Source: CALAMC01 sp964459465 (GTDB lineage Bacteria; Zixibacteria; MSB-5A5; GN15; PGXB01). From it: a stretch of DNA of 64,000 nucleotides. Location: positions 1-64,000 of the forward strand of contig CAYWLR010000013.1 in the NCBI GenBank assembly GCA_964459465.1, given 5' to 3'. This document shows, one piece after another, positions 9,148 through 17,739 of the stretch (its first letter is position 1; each line of letters begins with the position of its first letter). The notes beneath the pieces were generated by a model. The model ran no database searches. It worked only from the letters and a program-made list of their open reading frames with translations, and was not told the origin of the DNA. Both the position numbers and the translations under genes were made by a program.

Positions 9148-10512
9148 TCAGCTTTTTCGGCGGTCTTGGACCGGCGTGGCATCCTGAAGTATCCGCCGCA
9201 ATCGGGGCCGCGAAATCTGCAGAAACCGGGCTGCTTCGGTTTTATTCCAGGAAAACATATCCAGCACCTGTTTGACAATCTGCTGTTCGATGCTGTCCAG
9301 ACTGACCCCTTGGGGAGGGACGTTAATTGATATCATCTGCCGGTCGGCCAGGTTGATGCGGCTGTTTTTAAAAGCGGCTCTGACCAGTTTTGCCTTAACC
9401 GTTTGTCCTTTGGTCAGAAGGACAGCACGTTCAATGACGTTGCATAACTCACGGATATTGCCGGGCCAACTATATTCTCGCATTTCAGAAAGAGCCTGAT
9501 CCTCAATTTTAAGACCGGGTTTGCCGTATATTTTGGAATAGAACTCCAGATAATAGTTTGTCAGAAGAGGAATATCCTCCAGCCGTTCCTTTAATTCCGG
9601 TATCTCGATGGTTAACAGATTAAGGCGATAATAGAGGTCTTCCCGGAACCTTCCCTCGCGGACAGCATTATCGAGATTCAGGTTGGTGGCGACAACCACG
9701 CGGACATTAACATCCGTTTCACGGACACTGCCGATTTTTCGCAGCCTTTTATCTTCGAGTATCTTTAGCAGTTTGGATTGAGCCGAAGCGCTCAAATTGC
9801 CGACTTCATCCAGAAAGAGCGTCCCGTTTTGGGCATACTCGAATAAGCCCATTTTGTCCGATTTGGCATCGGTGAAAGCACCCTTGACGTGTCCGAAAAG
9901 TTCCGATTCGAACAGTTCATCGGGTATGGCCGAGCAGTTCACTTCGACCAGATTATGGTTCCGACGAACTCCGGTATAGTGCAAAATCTTGGCGATAAGA
10001 CCCTTTCCGGAACCGGTTTTCCCCAGAATCATGGCGCTGGGGAAATCCACGTCGGCCAGAAGGGCAATCTGGCTTTTGATATTTTGAATTGACGGAGTAG
10101 ATCCTATCAGAGCCTCGATTCCGAATCGTTCTGCACTTTGAGGTTTTTCTTCCGGGATTGTTTCAATCTCCTCAAGTAATCGCCCGAGTCTTTCGAAACA
10201 TTGCTCGCCGCTAAGGATTTCTGAAATTCCGAGTTTGGAAAATTTAATGGCTTCGTTGACCGACGAATTATCGGCCTTTCCGACCAGCGTTACATCGGCC
10301 CGGGATGTCGCCAATGACACCAGAAAATCCGGAGCCGAGAAGCGCGGGTCATCCAGGTCAACGAAGACCATCAGCGACCCGGAATCTATGTTTAGGTCAA
10401 TCGGGGATTGGTACCACGATAAATGCTTTTCCAGACCGCCGGATTTTTGTTTCAGTTTTTCCCGGCTCGACCCGTCTATAATATCACCGAATATGATCGT
10501 TTTATCAGGCAT
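9148..10512 (-). CDS. Sigma-54-dependent transcriptional activator with degenerate receiver domain
   Basis: A 454-residue NtrC-family activator. Residues about 1-115 look like a response-regulator receiver fold: an acidic site is seen only as VFVDLDDP near residue 52, and the usual Lys near the end is not evident, so phosphorylation is doubtful. Residues 135-370 are the AAA+ domain with Walker A GKTGSGKG (164-171), the sigma-54 contact loop as GAFTDA (211-216, usually GAFTGA) and Walker B LFLDEVGN (232-239). The C-terminus is a Fis-type helix-turn-helix (SWNKTEAARFLQISRPRLRRIL). It activates sigma-54 promoters by ATP hydrolysis. It is divergent from the sigma/CHAT operon 198 nt away; whether it regulates that operon or the TPR genes is open. 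Confidence 0.9.
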   Translation of the reverse strand: MPDKTIIFGDIIDGSSREKLKQKSGGLEKHLSWYQSPIDLNIDSGSLMVFVDLDDPRFSAPDFLVSLATSRADVTLVGKADNSSVNEAIKFSKLGISEILSGEQCFERLGRLLEEIETIPEEKPQSAERFGIEALIGSTPSIQNIKSQIALLADVDFPSAMILGKTGSGKGLIAKILHYTGVRRNHNLVEVNCSAIPDELFESELFGHVKGAFTDAKSDKMGLFEYAQNGTLFLDEVGNLSASAQSKLLKILEDKRLRKIGSVRETDVNVRVVVATNLNLDNAVREGRFREDLYYRLNLLTIEIPELKERLEDIPLLTNYYLEFYSKIYGKPGLKIEDQALSEMREYSWPGNIRELCNVIERAVLLTKGQTVKAKLVRAAFKNSRINLADRQMISINVPPQGVSLDSIEQQIVKQVLDMFSWNKTEAARFLQISRPRLRRILQDATPVQDRRKS

Positions 10513-10710
10513 AATAGGCTATTTATCTTATTATCGGTCAGAGAGATGTTTCCCTTGACGGGCATGACAAAACCCGGAAATTGCCGCCGACGCGTTTGGA
10601 AAGGTATAATTCCAGGGAATCATTTTCCACTTATTCTGCACCGAATTTGTATTATATTAATTCAAGGATGGCATTTTGGGCGATCACAATGATAACATGG
10701 CTGCGACCGT

Positions 10711-11271
10711 ATGACCGATAGCGAACTCTGGCAGGAAATTCTGAACAACGACCCAGAGGCATGGCGCCAGTTGGTAGAACGCTATCAGGCGCTGGTTTAT
10801 GCCGTCTGTCTTCGGTCGGGACTGCCGATTGCCGACGTGGCCGATTGTTTCCAGCAGACCTGGGTGTCTTTATATAGATCCCGCAATAGCATAAAGGATC
10901 CGGTTCGCCTATCGGCCTGGCTGGTAACCACCGCTAAACGTGAGGTGCTAAAAGCCAAACGTCAGACGGATAGAGCGGTTAATCTTAATTCTGCGGTGGA
11001 GTTGATTATGCCATCGGTCCTGCCGGATGAAGAGCTTGAACAACTGGAGCGTCAGGCCCAGATTGAATTAGCCATGATTAAACTTGATAATCGCTGTCGC
11101 AAGGTCTTGGAGGCGTTGTTCTTTGCCCCGGAAAGCGAATCATACGAGATTATCGCCAGATCGCTGGGGATATCGGCTAACAGCTTGGGGCCGTTGCGCC
11201 AACGATGTTTGGAGAAGCTCAAAAAGATATTGGAGGAAAACGGTTTTGACGAAGAACGGAATGTTAAATAA
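10711..11271 (+). CDS. ECF-type RNA polymerase sigma factor
   Basis: A 186-residue sigma-70 family protein of ECF size. Region 2 is seen in AWRQLVERYQALVYAVCLR followed by VADCFQQTWVSLYR and LSAWLVTTAKREVLKAKR. Region 4 is seen in LDNRCRKVLEALFF and SYEIIARSLGISANSLGPLRQRCLEKLKK. It would direct polymerase to a dedicated promoter set. It heads an operon with an anti-sigma factor, a TPR-CHAT protease and a subtilase. The ATG at 10711 has no clear Shine-Dalgarno; two mini-frames (starting at about 10689 and 10697) end across this start, so coupling from an upstream peptide is possible but unproven. Confidence 0.9.
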   Translation: MTDSELWQEILNNDPEAWRQLVERYQALVYAVCLRSGLPIADVADCFQQTWVSLYRSRNSIKDPVRLSAWLVTTAKREVLKAKRQTDRAVNLNSAVELIMPSVLPDEELEQLERQAQIELAMIKLDNRCRKVLEALFFAPESESYEIIARSLGISANSLGPLRQRCLEKLKKILEENGFDEERNVK

Positions 11272-11305
11272 TGCGCTCTGTAATATACATTAGAGGAGTA
11301 TAACT

Positions 11306-11869
11306 ACGCGACATTTAACCAGAAAAGAGATTTTAAGAGCCGCTCTGGCCGTCAATGAGGAATTCACCGGGCATCTGGCAGAATGCCCTCAATGCCGGGA
11401 TTATGTTCTTATGTTGCGGGCGTTTAACGCTTCAAATCGGCTTCCTCTGGCCAATGCCCCAAGGGCGTGGATCGAGCGGGCCATGAAGTTGGGACAAAAA
11501 GAAACTGTTTCGAAGCGCACCGTTCAGATTCTGGCCGAACTGGTGTTCGATTCATGGACGGTCCCGCATCCGGTTGGCGTTCGGGGTGAGGCAGTCACCG
11601 ATAATCGCCGCCTGCGCTTTGAATGTCCCGAAATAATTTTTGACCTCCATGCCGAACACGGCGATTCGGAATGGGCATTTGTTGCACAGGCAATCGGTTC
11701 TGGAGCCGAGGTGACCAAAATCAGAATTGGCCGCCGGACCATTGTCCCTGATGGGGCAGGCATATATCAATGGTCGTCGAATAGGCCGCCGAAAAAATTA
11801 TCGCTCGTGACGGAGCAGAAAGTCATCGACTTGCCGGAATTGATATGGAAAAGACGAACGACGAAATAA
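11306..11869 (+). CDS. Zinc-finger anti-sigma factor (apparent ACG start)
   Basis: The frame is open from 11294, and an ATG occurs only at 11411. Starting there would delete the signature HLAECPQC (H-x3-C-x2-C), the zinc-binding motif of ZAS-type anti-sigma factors. A strong ribosome site AGAGGAG (11292-11298) sits 7 nt before ACG at 11306, giving about 187 residues beginning RHLTRKEILRAALAV. I therefore place the start at 11306, either as a genuine ACG start or as ATG with one changed base. No membrane segment is seen, so the protein is probably soluble and binds the sigma factor encoded 34 nt upstream. The C-terminal 100 residues are beta-rich (FECPEIIFDLHAEHG) and may be the region acted on by the downstream protease; that is inference. 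Confidence 0.7.
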   Translation, partial: TRHLTRKEILRAALAVNEEFTGHLAECPQCRDYVLMLRAFNASNRLPLANAPRAWIERAMKLGQKETVSKRTVQILAELVFDSWTVPHPVGVRGEAVTDNRRLRFECPEIIFDLHAEHGDSEWAFVAQAIGSGAEVTKIRIGRRTIVPDGAGIYQWSSNRPPKKLSLVTEQKVIDLPELIWKRRTTK

Positions 11870-12135
11870 CGGTTCGAGACTATCTGTCAAGAGGCATTGT
11901 TGCCGACCGCGATGAATTCGCGCTGGCGGAGCTGTGCCAGCGATTTATACTCGATGAATCGAGGCGGTCGCTTAAAAAGGCTCTGACACTGGCCCGACGG
12001 TTTTCAGCCCGGACCCAAAATCAAAAGGATCCCTTGCGGGTGGCGGCGATGCGCTGTCTGGCCCGCGTATCACATATGAGCGGCCGTCATGCCGAGGCGT
12101 TGGGGGCTTATCTTGAGGCCCGCCGCTTGCTCTAA
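11845..12135 (+). CDS. TPR-CHAT protein, N-terminal part ending at in-frame TAA
   Basis: A 96-residue frame whose 5' end overlaps the anti-sigma gene by 25 nt. The last residues (MSGRHAEALGAYLEARRLL) are the first helical pair of a TPR array. The frame stops at TAA 12133-12135, but the same frame continues without another stop to 14586, and the next residues (TARIDRALIDVYMYLGDFKKSRQSA) directly continue the repeat pattern. I read this as the N-terminus of the CHAT protein interrupted by a nonsense codon, not as an independent gene. Read through, the product would be about 913 residues. Confidence 0.65.
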   Translation: MEKTNDEITVRDYLSRGIVADRDEFALAELCQRFILDESRRSLKKALTLARRFSARTQNQKDPLRVAAMRCLARVSHMSGRHAEALGAYLEARRLL

Positions 12136-12144
12136 GATGACCCG

Positions 12145-14586
12145 TTGACAACGGCCCGTATCGACCGGGCGTTAATCGACGTCTATATGTATCTTGGTGA
12201 TTTTAAAAAATCCCGTCAATCCGCCCGCTTGGCACTCAAGGCTTTCGATAAGCTCGGGGCAAAAGCCGACAAGGCTCAAACCGAAGTCAATTTCGCCAAC
12301 CTGTTGCATCGGCAGGATCGCCATGTTGAAGCGGAAAGACTTTATCGGTCGGCGGCGGAATATTTCGAAAAGGAAAACAATGAGCTGGCTGTAGCCCGCT
12401 GTCAATATAACCGCGCCAACACGCTGGTCCAATTATTTGAACTGGAATCGGCTGAAAACCTCTATTACAGCGCCGAAAAAATTTATAAAAAGGCCGGCTA
12501 TACGCTTGATGCCTGTGACGCTCGTTACGGGCTGGCGTGGTTGTGGATGCTGACCGGCAAATTCCACCGGGCCTTTTTGGAGCTGGCCGATTGCGAGAAA
12601 ATATACAAAGAAAGCGGCGATCTTCGCGGCGAGGCTCTCTGCATTCTTGATCGGGCCGAGGTGAATCTGGGACTGGGATTATACCGGGATGCCTATCTGA
12701 CGGCTATCGCGGCAGAGAAGAAATTTGCGCGACTGGGACTGACTTATGAACTGGCCAAGGCGGCCTTGTTTCGCGGTCAGGCGGCCGCGGCGCTGGGGCG
12801 GACCAGGGAAGCCGGATTGTCGGCCGAGCGTTCGCGCCGTATATTTGAAAAGGAAAAAAACTACGGATTCATGGGTGTAGTACACTTATTGAATGCCGAC
12901 CTTGGTGTTTTCGGCGATACTTCGGCAGAGAATAGCTTGAAGAATGCCCGGCGTTATTTCACTAGAGCCCAACTGCCTCTGTGGGAAGCGGTCTGTTATC
13001 TGCGTGAAGCCGCCGACCGCCGCCGGTCCGACCGGGCGCTTGAAAAACTGTCAGAAAACCGGGCCGCGCGCCATGTTCCCTTTTTATATACCTGCTGGCA
13101 GACGGCGTTGGGAGACAGGGCATTTCGCCGGGGACAAATAATGCAGGCACGAAATTTCTGGCGGAAGGCGGCCGACTGCCTGGATTTTGTCAAAGCCCAG
13201 TTGCCTCCGCCGGAATTGCGCAGCGCCTATGGCGGACGACACAGTTCGCCACATCTGAAATTAATCGCCGCCGAACTGAACCATGACCCCGCCGCCGCGG
13301 CCGTATGGTCGGAACGATATCGTACTGCCGGAGTCTGGATGCCATTTATAAGAACCGCCGTGAACGATAAACGAAGAAAGCAGTTGCATGACCGGCTGGA
13401 TATATTGGCCGGCCGGGTGGGGGCTCTGGCTCGCCAGATCGGGCAGCCCGACCATCAACGCGGCCTGACCGGGTCGGTCAGAAAACAAACCATGAACCGC
13501 CTGCAACGCCAGATTCGTGATGATCTGTTGACACTCGAATCAAACCCGGAAGCATCAGTCACGTCACATGAATATCTTAAAAGTCAAATTGAACGTATAT
13601 CGCGACGCCTGCCATTGGTGCAGTTTCATCTTCAAGGCAACGATATCACCGCCTTTGTGCATTACCGGGGCGACACGCGGCTAAAACATATCCGGGGTGG
13701 TCGGACACGACTAACACAGGCACTGGGACGCTGGCAGTTCATTATGGAAGGGGAGATGTTGTCCGGTTACCTGGGCAGGACGCCAAAAGGCGATTCAGAA
13801 AGCCTGTTGTGGGCGGAATTGGGCGAATGGCTCTGGAAACCGCTCGAGATCGATAAATCTTTGAAAAATGTCTTGATAATCCCCGAGGGAGAATTGACTC
13901 ATCTGGCCTGGCCGGCCGTGACCATCGACAATGAGGCGCTCCTGCACAGACACAATATTATCATTTCCCCCAGTATTCGGCACTTTCTGGCGGCTCGCTC
14001 GCATAAGGCCGATTCGGATAGGGTAGAAATTTTTAAGGGGGCCACACAACACTTGACCCAAACCGGAAAGGAAATTGATTGTTTGACGGCTTTGGCCGGC
14101 AACGAAGTGATTATTCATGACCCCTGTCGCCGGGCAGATTGGCCGGTTGATGAAAACGCCGCGCTATGGCATTATACCGGTCATGCCGAGTTTGTTACGG
14201 AGAACCCGTTTTATTCTTACCTTTTGTTAGATGATGGACCGCTATTCGCCGCCGATTTTCGTTTAAAAAACTGTTTGGTGGACTTGGTTATTTTGGCCGC
14301 CTGCCGTTCCGGCGAACATATGGCTCTGCCCGGGACCGAAGCAACCGGATTGGTTCGGTCGTTAATCGAAATGGGTGCCCGAAATGTGGTGGCGGCCAAC
14401 TGGCCTATTGCCGATGAAGCGGCGGCCCTTTGGGCGTGCGCATTTTACGAAGACTATTTCAAATCTTATGATATACTCGATTCATTCCGGCATGCTTCGG
14501 ATAAGACTCGAGAAAAATACAACTCTGCATATTACTGGGCTTCGTTCTCCCTTTTCGGAGCGGGTGATAAAGGAGACCGCAAATGA
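12145..14586 (+). CDS. TPR-CHAT (caspase-like) protease, main part
   Basis: The frame is marked from a TTG at 12145 but is in frame with the preceding fragment. Residues about 1-330 (from 12145) are TPR repeats (RLYRSAAEYFEKENNELAVAR, AENLYYSAEKIYKKAG). A helical linker follows. Residues about 470-810 form a CHAT domain, the caspase-related fold fused to TPRs. The likely catalytic dyad is visible: His680 in WHYTGHAEF and Cys720 in LVILAACRSGE. The end shows GTEATGLVRSLIEMGARNVVAANWPI, the usual CHAT C-terminal block. Such proteins are proteases switched by TPR-bound signals; substrates are often neighbours. Here the candidates are the anti-sigma factor just upstream and the subtilase whose start overlaps its stop (ATGA). 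If the upstream TAA is real, the first TPR is lost. Confidence 0.85.
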   Translation: MTTARIDRALIDVYMYLGDFKKSRQSARLALKAFDKLGAKADKAQTEVNFANLLHRQDRHVEAERLYRSAAEYFEKENNELAVARCQYNRANTLVQLFELESAENLYYSAEKIYKKAGYTLDACDARYGLAWLWMLTGKFHRAFLELADCEKIYKESGDLRGEALCILDRAEVNLGLGLYRDAYLTAIAAEKKFARLGLTYELAKAALFRGQAAAALGRTREAGLSAERSRRIFEKEKNYGFMGVVHLLNADLGVFGDTSAENSLKNARRYFTRAQLPLWEAVCYLREAADRRRSDRALEKLSENRAARHVPFLYTCWQTALGDRAFRRGQIMQARNFWRKAADCLDFVKAQLPPPELRSAYGGRHSSPHLKLIAAELNHDPAAAAVWSERYRTAGVWMPFIRTAVNDKRRKQLHDRLDILAGRVGALARQIGQPDHQRGLTGSVRKQTMNRLQRQIRDDLLTLESNPEASVTSHEYLKSQIERISRRLPLVQFHLQGNDITAFVHYRGDTRLKHIRGGRTRLTQALGRWQFIMEGEMLSGYLGRTPKGDSESLLWAELGEWLWKPLEIDKSLKNVLIIPEGELTHLAWPAVTIDNEALLHRHNIIISPSIRHFLAARSHKADSDRVEIFKGATQHLTQTGKEIDCLTALAGNEVIIHDPCRRADWPVDENAALWHYTGHAEFVTENPFYSYLLLDDGPLFAADFRLKNCLVDLVILAACRSGEHMALPGTEATGLVRSLIEMGARNVVAANWPIADEAAALWACAFYEDYFKSYDILDSFRHASDKTREKYNSAYYWASFSLFGAGDKGDRK

Positions 14587-15968
14587 AACCGAAAACTAAC
14601 CCTAAACACGCCATACTCTTGACGGTTATATCCGTCATTTTGTTAAATTCAGCCCTCATTGCCCAAGGCCATAGCCATGGTTATCAGCCGGGAGAACTGA
14701 CCTGCAAGATGGTGCCTGGTTACAGCATCGGCATTATTATCACGACTTATGGTACAACCGTCAAAGGTCATCAACCACAAACCGGATGTTATCTTCTGTC
14801 CATACCGGCCGGGCAGGATGTCGAAAGTCTGGCAGTTGTCATCGATGCCCGGCCCGACGTAGAATACTGCGCTGTCAACCATCTGCTGGCCGCGCCCGAA
14901 CCGTTCCAGCGCAGCCAGCCGTTTCTGGATGTGGAATGTGTCGGCGATATCTATACCCAGACATCCGCTGTGACCCTTGAACTGGCCGATGCCCACGAGC
15001 TTTCAACGGGCGAAAATGTCCGTGTGGCCGTCGTTGACGGAGGCGTCAATTTTAATCATCCTCTTTTGGCGAGTGTGCCCGGAACGGTAATATCAGGCTG
15101 GGACTATATCGATGGTGACGCTGATGCATATGACGAAAGTGGCGGAAACTGCTACGGGCACGGCACCTTTGTCGCTGGGATTATTCATATGACGGCACCG
15201 GACGCGAAGATATATTCATATCGGGTTCTGGATACGACCGGCCAGGGGTCGGCATATAATATTTCCGAAGCCATAATTCAGGCCATTGCAGACAGCTGCC
15301 GGGTGATTAATTTAAGCATGGGCATGATTGGAGTCGATCCGGCTCTTGATGAAGCCTTGCGTCTGGCGGTTCGCAGTAATGTGTTAATTGTTGCGGCTGC
15401 CGGTAACGACTCCACGGACATGAGTGCCGTCTTTCCCTTTCCAGCCTCGCGCGCCAGTTGCATGGCTATTGCTGCTTTGGATTCGGTCAATCTTAAGGCT
15501 GATTTTTCCAATTACGGAGAAAAGATCGATCTCTGTGCCCCTGGAACCGGAATTTATTCCGCTTTTCCCGATACCATATATGCCTGGTGGGACGGAACCA
15601 GTTTTGCCACGCCTTTCGTGGTTGGAACGGCCGCATTGATGATCTCGCTCGATCCGGCGATAACCCGGGACGATGTCTTCAGTATTCTACAGCAAATGGC
15701 GATCAAAGTCGATGATATCAACCCCGATTATAGCGGGCTTCTGGGGGCCGGACTGGTCAATGTCCCGGCCGCGCTTGGTTTTATCGCATCCATTGTCCAT
15801 GGCGACGCCAACGGTGACGGCTCCATTGATCTGCTGGATATATTGTATCTTATTGCTTTTCTTTACGAAGACGGCCCAATACCCGTCCCGATGAATGCGG
15901 CGGAAGTGAACGATGACGGCCTGATCAATCTGCTGGATATATTGCTATTGATAGATAATTTATACTAG
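14583..15968 (+). CDS. Secreted subtilase (S8) with dockerin-like C-terminus, copy 1
   Basis: A 461-residue secreted serine protease. The ATG overlaps the CHAT stop (ATGA) and follows AAAGGAG. Order: signal peptide (ends near residue 30), an inhibitor-I9-like propeptide (about 33-102), the peptidase S8 domain and a C-terminal dockerin-like doublet (about 410-461). The catalytic set is complete: Asp152 in VAVVDGG, His193 in GHGTFVAG, Asn275 in AAAGND and Ser340 in WWDGTSFATP. The doublet consists of GDANGDGSIDLLDIL and VNDDGLINLLDIL, each a calcium-loop pattern. Being the last gene of a sigma-factor operon, it is likely an output of that circuit. It is closely related to the protein at 17740-19110. 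Confidence 0.95.
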   Translation: MKPKTNPKHAILLTVISVILLNSALIAQGHSHGYQPGELTCKMVPGYSIGIIITTYGTTVKGHQPQTGCYLLSIPAGQDVESLAVVIDARPDVEYCAVNHLLAAPEPFQRSQPFLDVECVGDIYTQTSAVTLELADAHELSTGENVRVAVVDGGVNFNHPLLASVPGTVISGWDYIDGDADAYDESGGNCYGHGTFVAGIIHMTAPDAKIYSYRVLDTTGQGSAYNISEAIIQAIADSCRVINLSMGMIGVDPALDEALRLAVRSNVLIVAAAGNDSTDMSAVFPFPASRASCMAIAALDSVNLKADFSNYGEKIDLCAPGTGIYSAFPDTIYAWWDGTSFATPFVVGTAALMISLDPAITRDDVFSILQQMAIKVDDINPDYSGLLGAGLVNVPAALGFIASIVHGDANGDGSIDLLDILYLIAFLYEDGPIPVPMNAAEVNDDGLINLLDILLLIDNLY

Positions 15969-16058
15969 GGATTTCTTCGATTCCGATAAAGGTAGAAGCA
16001 GAGGAAAATTGTCCTGTATATTTTTTGATTTAAAATAAAAAATATTAAAAATATGGCG

Positions 16059-16267
16059 AATTTTATGCACGAAGTTTTCGTGACTTAGCTCTGTATTTCG
16101 AATTAATGAAACAGGCCCGGAATGGGTGAAATGGCATTTATTATAAGTATAATGTCATAATCCCGTTTCAAGGACTGCAGATTACGGGGGCTGGTATTTA
16201 AAAGCAGTACCGGTACGCATACCTCTTGTAAGGCCGCTGGTTCAGCATCCCGGCGGCCGTTTTATTT
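16059..16267 (+). ncRNA. Conserved structured element A, downstream of subtilase 1
   Basis: The 452-nt gap after the first subtilase holds no gene but shares ordered identical blocks with the gap after the second subtilase: AATTTTATGCACGAA (16059-16073), CTCTGTATTTCGA (16089-16101), GTCATAATCCC (16154-16164) and CCGGTACGCATACCTC (16210-16225). It ends in a 9-bp hairpin (16232-16240 with 16250-16258, loop ending CAGCATC) followed by TTTTATTTT. Block spacing is the same in both copies within 3 nt. The final hairpin shows compensatory change between copies. It may be a small RNA, a structured 3' UTR or a regulatory RNA with terminator. I do not recognise it as a known riboswitch class. Confidence 0.55.
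16232..16267 (+). terminator. Terminator-like hairpin of element A
   Basis: The 9-bp stem GGCCGCTGG / CCGGCGGCC contains one G-T pair, has a 9-nt loop and is followed by a T-rich run. It would end transcription from the sigma/CHAT/subtilase operon before the lipoprotein gene at 16421. Confidence 0.7.
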
Positions 16268-16420
16268 TAATAAGAATCAATGACCTGACGTAGCCGCGCA
16301 TATTATGCACTATGGGGGGATTTGTCGAGGACTGATGCACGAATTGAATGTCGTAATGCTCTGTACCGGTGAATAACGCAATAAGCACCATCAATCCGAA
16401 ATTTTGCATGGAGGTAAAAA

Positions 16421-17377
16421 ATGCAGAAGAAGTGGGGCTTGTGGACAACAATGATGCTGATTACGATGGCGGCTTTCATAATCGGATGTTCCGATGAATC
16501 GCCGCTCTCGTCTAATGGATATGCGCCGGTCTGGCAGGCGGCCGGAGATCCGGTCCAGTTTTCGGCCCAGGTGAAAACGGTCAACCAGAGCCAGAGGATG
16601 CTGACTTTCGAAGGTCGTCCCGATACCACCGTGGCGGCTCATAACTGCTTGATCGTAAGGTTCAAGAATGAGATGGAAACGCCCATCCCGTTTGTCGATG
16701 TCGGGCCGGGCGATGCCGTCAATGTCTTCGGGCAACGTCAGCAGAACGGAATGGTTATAGCCAACAAGATCCAGGTTTATCAACAAACCTGCGATGGTTA
16801 TGACCTGGCATTCCGGGATACTATTGCCACAATCGATTATGCTTCCGGGTCATTCACCGTCAACAACCATACCCAGATGATTTTAATCGACGAAAATACT
16901 TATATCTGGGGGATAACGACGCAAAACAAGATGTCCAACCAGTATAATGTTGAATTGCGTGCCCATTCCTCCACATCCCTGGGGGACCCCGGACTGGGAA
17001 CCGGCGAATCGCATAATATGACCGTTGTCCTGGATTTTACCGATTTGGCCGTGGGCGATATTGTCGAAGTCAAGGCCAATATTGTCAATGAAGAAACTCT
17101 TCTGGCTGTAAAGATCAAACTGGCCGCCGCGTCGCGTACCGAATGCAATATAATTAATGCCTATATTGCCACAATCGACTACGAAACACGCCTGGTCACA
17201 TTCGATGGCTATGGCTGGATCGGGTATGTCTGCCCGAAGGCCCGCCTGACCGGTCTTGACGGCGAAGTCCTGACGCTGGAGGATTTTGCGGTCGGTGATT
17301 ATGTGGCGGTCAAGGGGTATAACACCGGTGATGCCAATGTGTTGAATATCTGCAAAATGGAGAAAATCGAGCCGTAA
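16421..17377 (+). CDS. Lipoprotein with repeated DUF5666-like beta domains
   Basis: A 318-residue lipoprotein; ATG at 16421 follows GGAGGT at ideal distance. The N-terminus MQKKWGLWTTMMLITMAAF ends in a lipobox at Cys23 (IIGC). The mature part repeats a small beta module of DUF5666/OB-like type: FSAQVKTVNQSQRMLTFEG with VGPGDAVNVFGQR, then IATIDYASGSFTVN with DLAVGDIVEVKA, then IATIDYETRLVTFDGY with FAVGDYVAVKGY. These domains have no assigned enzyme activity. The gene lies between the two paralogous subtilases, with its own terminator, so it may be a separate transcript. Probably membrane-anchored in the periplasm or at the surface. Confidence 0.8.
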   Translation: MQKKWGLWTTMMLITMAAFIIGCSDESPLSSNGYAPVWQAAGDPVQFSAQVKTVNQSQRMLTFEGRPDTTVAAHNCLIVRFKNEMETPIPFVDVGPGDAVNVFGQRQQNGMVIANKIQVYQQTCDGYDLAFRDTIATIDYASGSFTVNNHTQMILIDENTYIWGITTQNKMSNQYNVELRAHSSTSLGDPGLGTGESHNMTVVLDFTDLAVGDIVEVKANIVNEETLLAVKIKLAAASRTECNIINAYIATIDYETRLVTFDGYGWIGYVCPKARLTGLDGEVLTLEDFAVGDYVAVKGYNTGDANVLNICKMEKIEP

Positions 17378-17452
17378 TGTAAATCTCGCAGGTAACGCGT
17401 AACCAAACCGGGTAGCGCCCATAAATACACCGGTTACAGCGGCTTGATTTCA

Positions 17453-17489
17453 CGGGTGAGGGTAAAACGACCCTCACCCGATTTTTTTT
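17453..17489 (+). terminator. Strong rho-independent terminator after the lipoprotein gene
   Basis: A perfect 11-bp stem (CGGGTGAGGGT 17453-17463 with ACCCTCACCCG 17470-17480), a 6-nt loop and eight T at 17482-17489. It lies 76 nt after the lipoprotein stop. The rest of the 362-nt gap to 17740 shows no gene. Confidence 0.93.
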
Positions 17490-17739
17490 GCTCTCAAAAG
17501 GGGGCCGGGTGGGCCTTGCGGTCAAATGAAGGCCGTTTTTGGGCGCTTGCCGGCGATACCTATTGTGTTGCCAAAACTCCATCTTATGCGTACATTATAT
17601 TAAAAGTATCATCATTTGCAGCCGATTTCATTATTAAATTGGGGTTCGGTGGGTTCGGCAATATTGAAAGCTTATCGTGGAGTGTGGCAATGATCTTGAG
17701 GGTAAAATAAGGAGAGGGCCCTTTTAGCGCGAGCATTTT

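Noticed and set aside
10711..14586. Type III-E CRISPR (gRAMP/Csx29) locus
   Set aside because: The TPR-CHAT plus ECF sigma pairing is similar, but there is no Cas7-11-like effector, no Cas1/Cas2 and no array, and the anti-sigma factor is a zinc-finger type.
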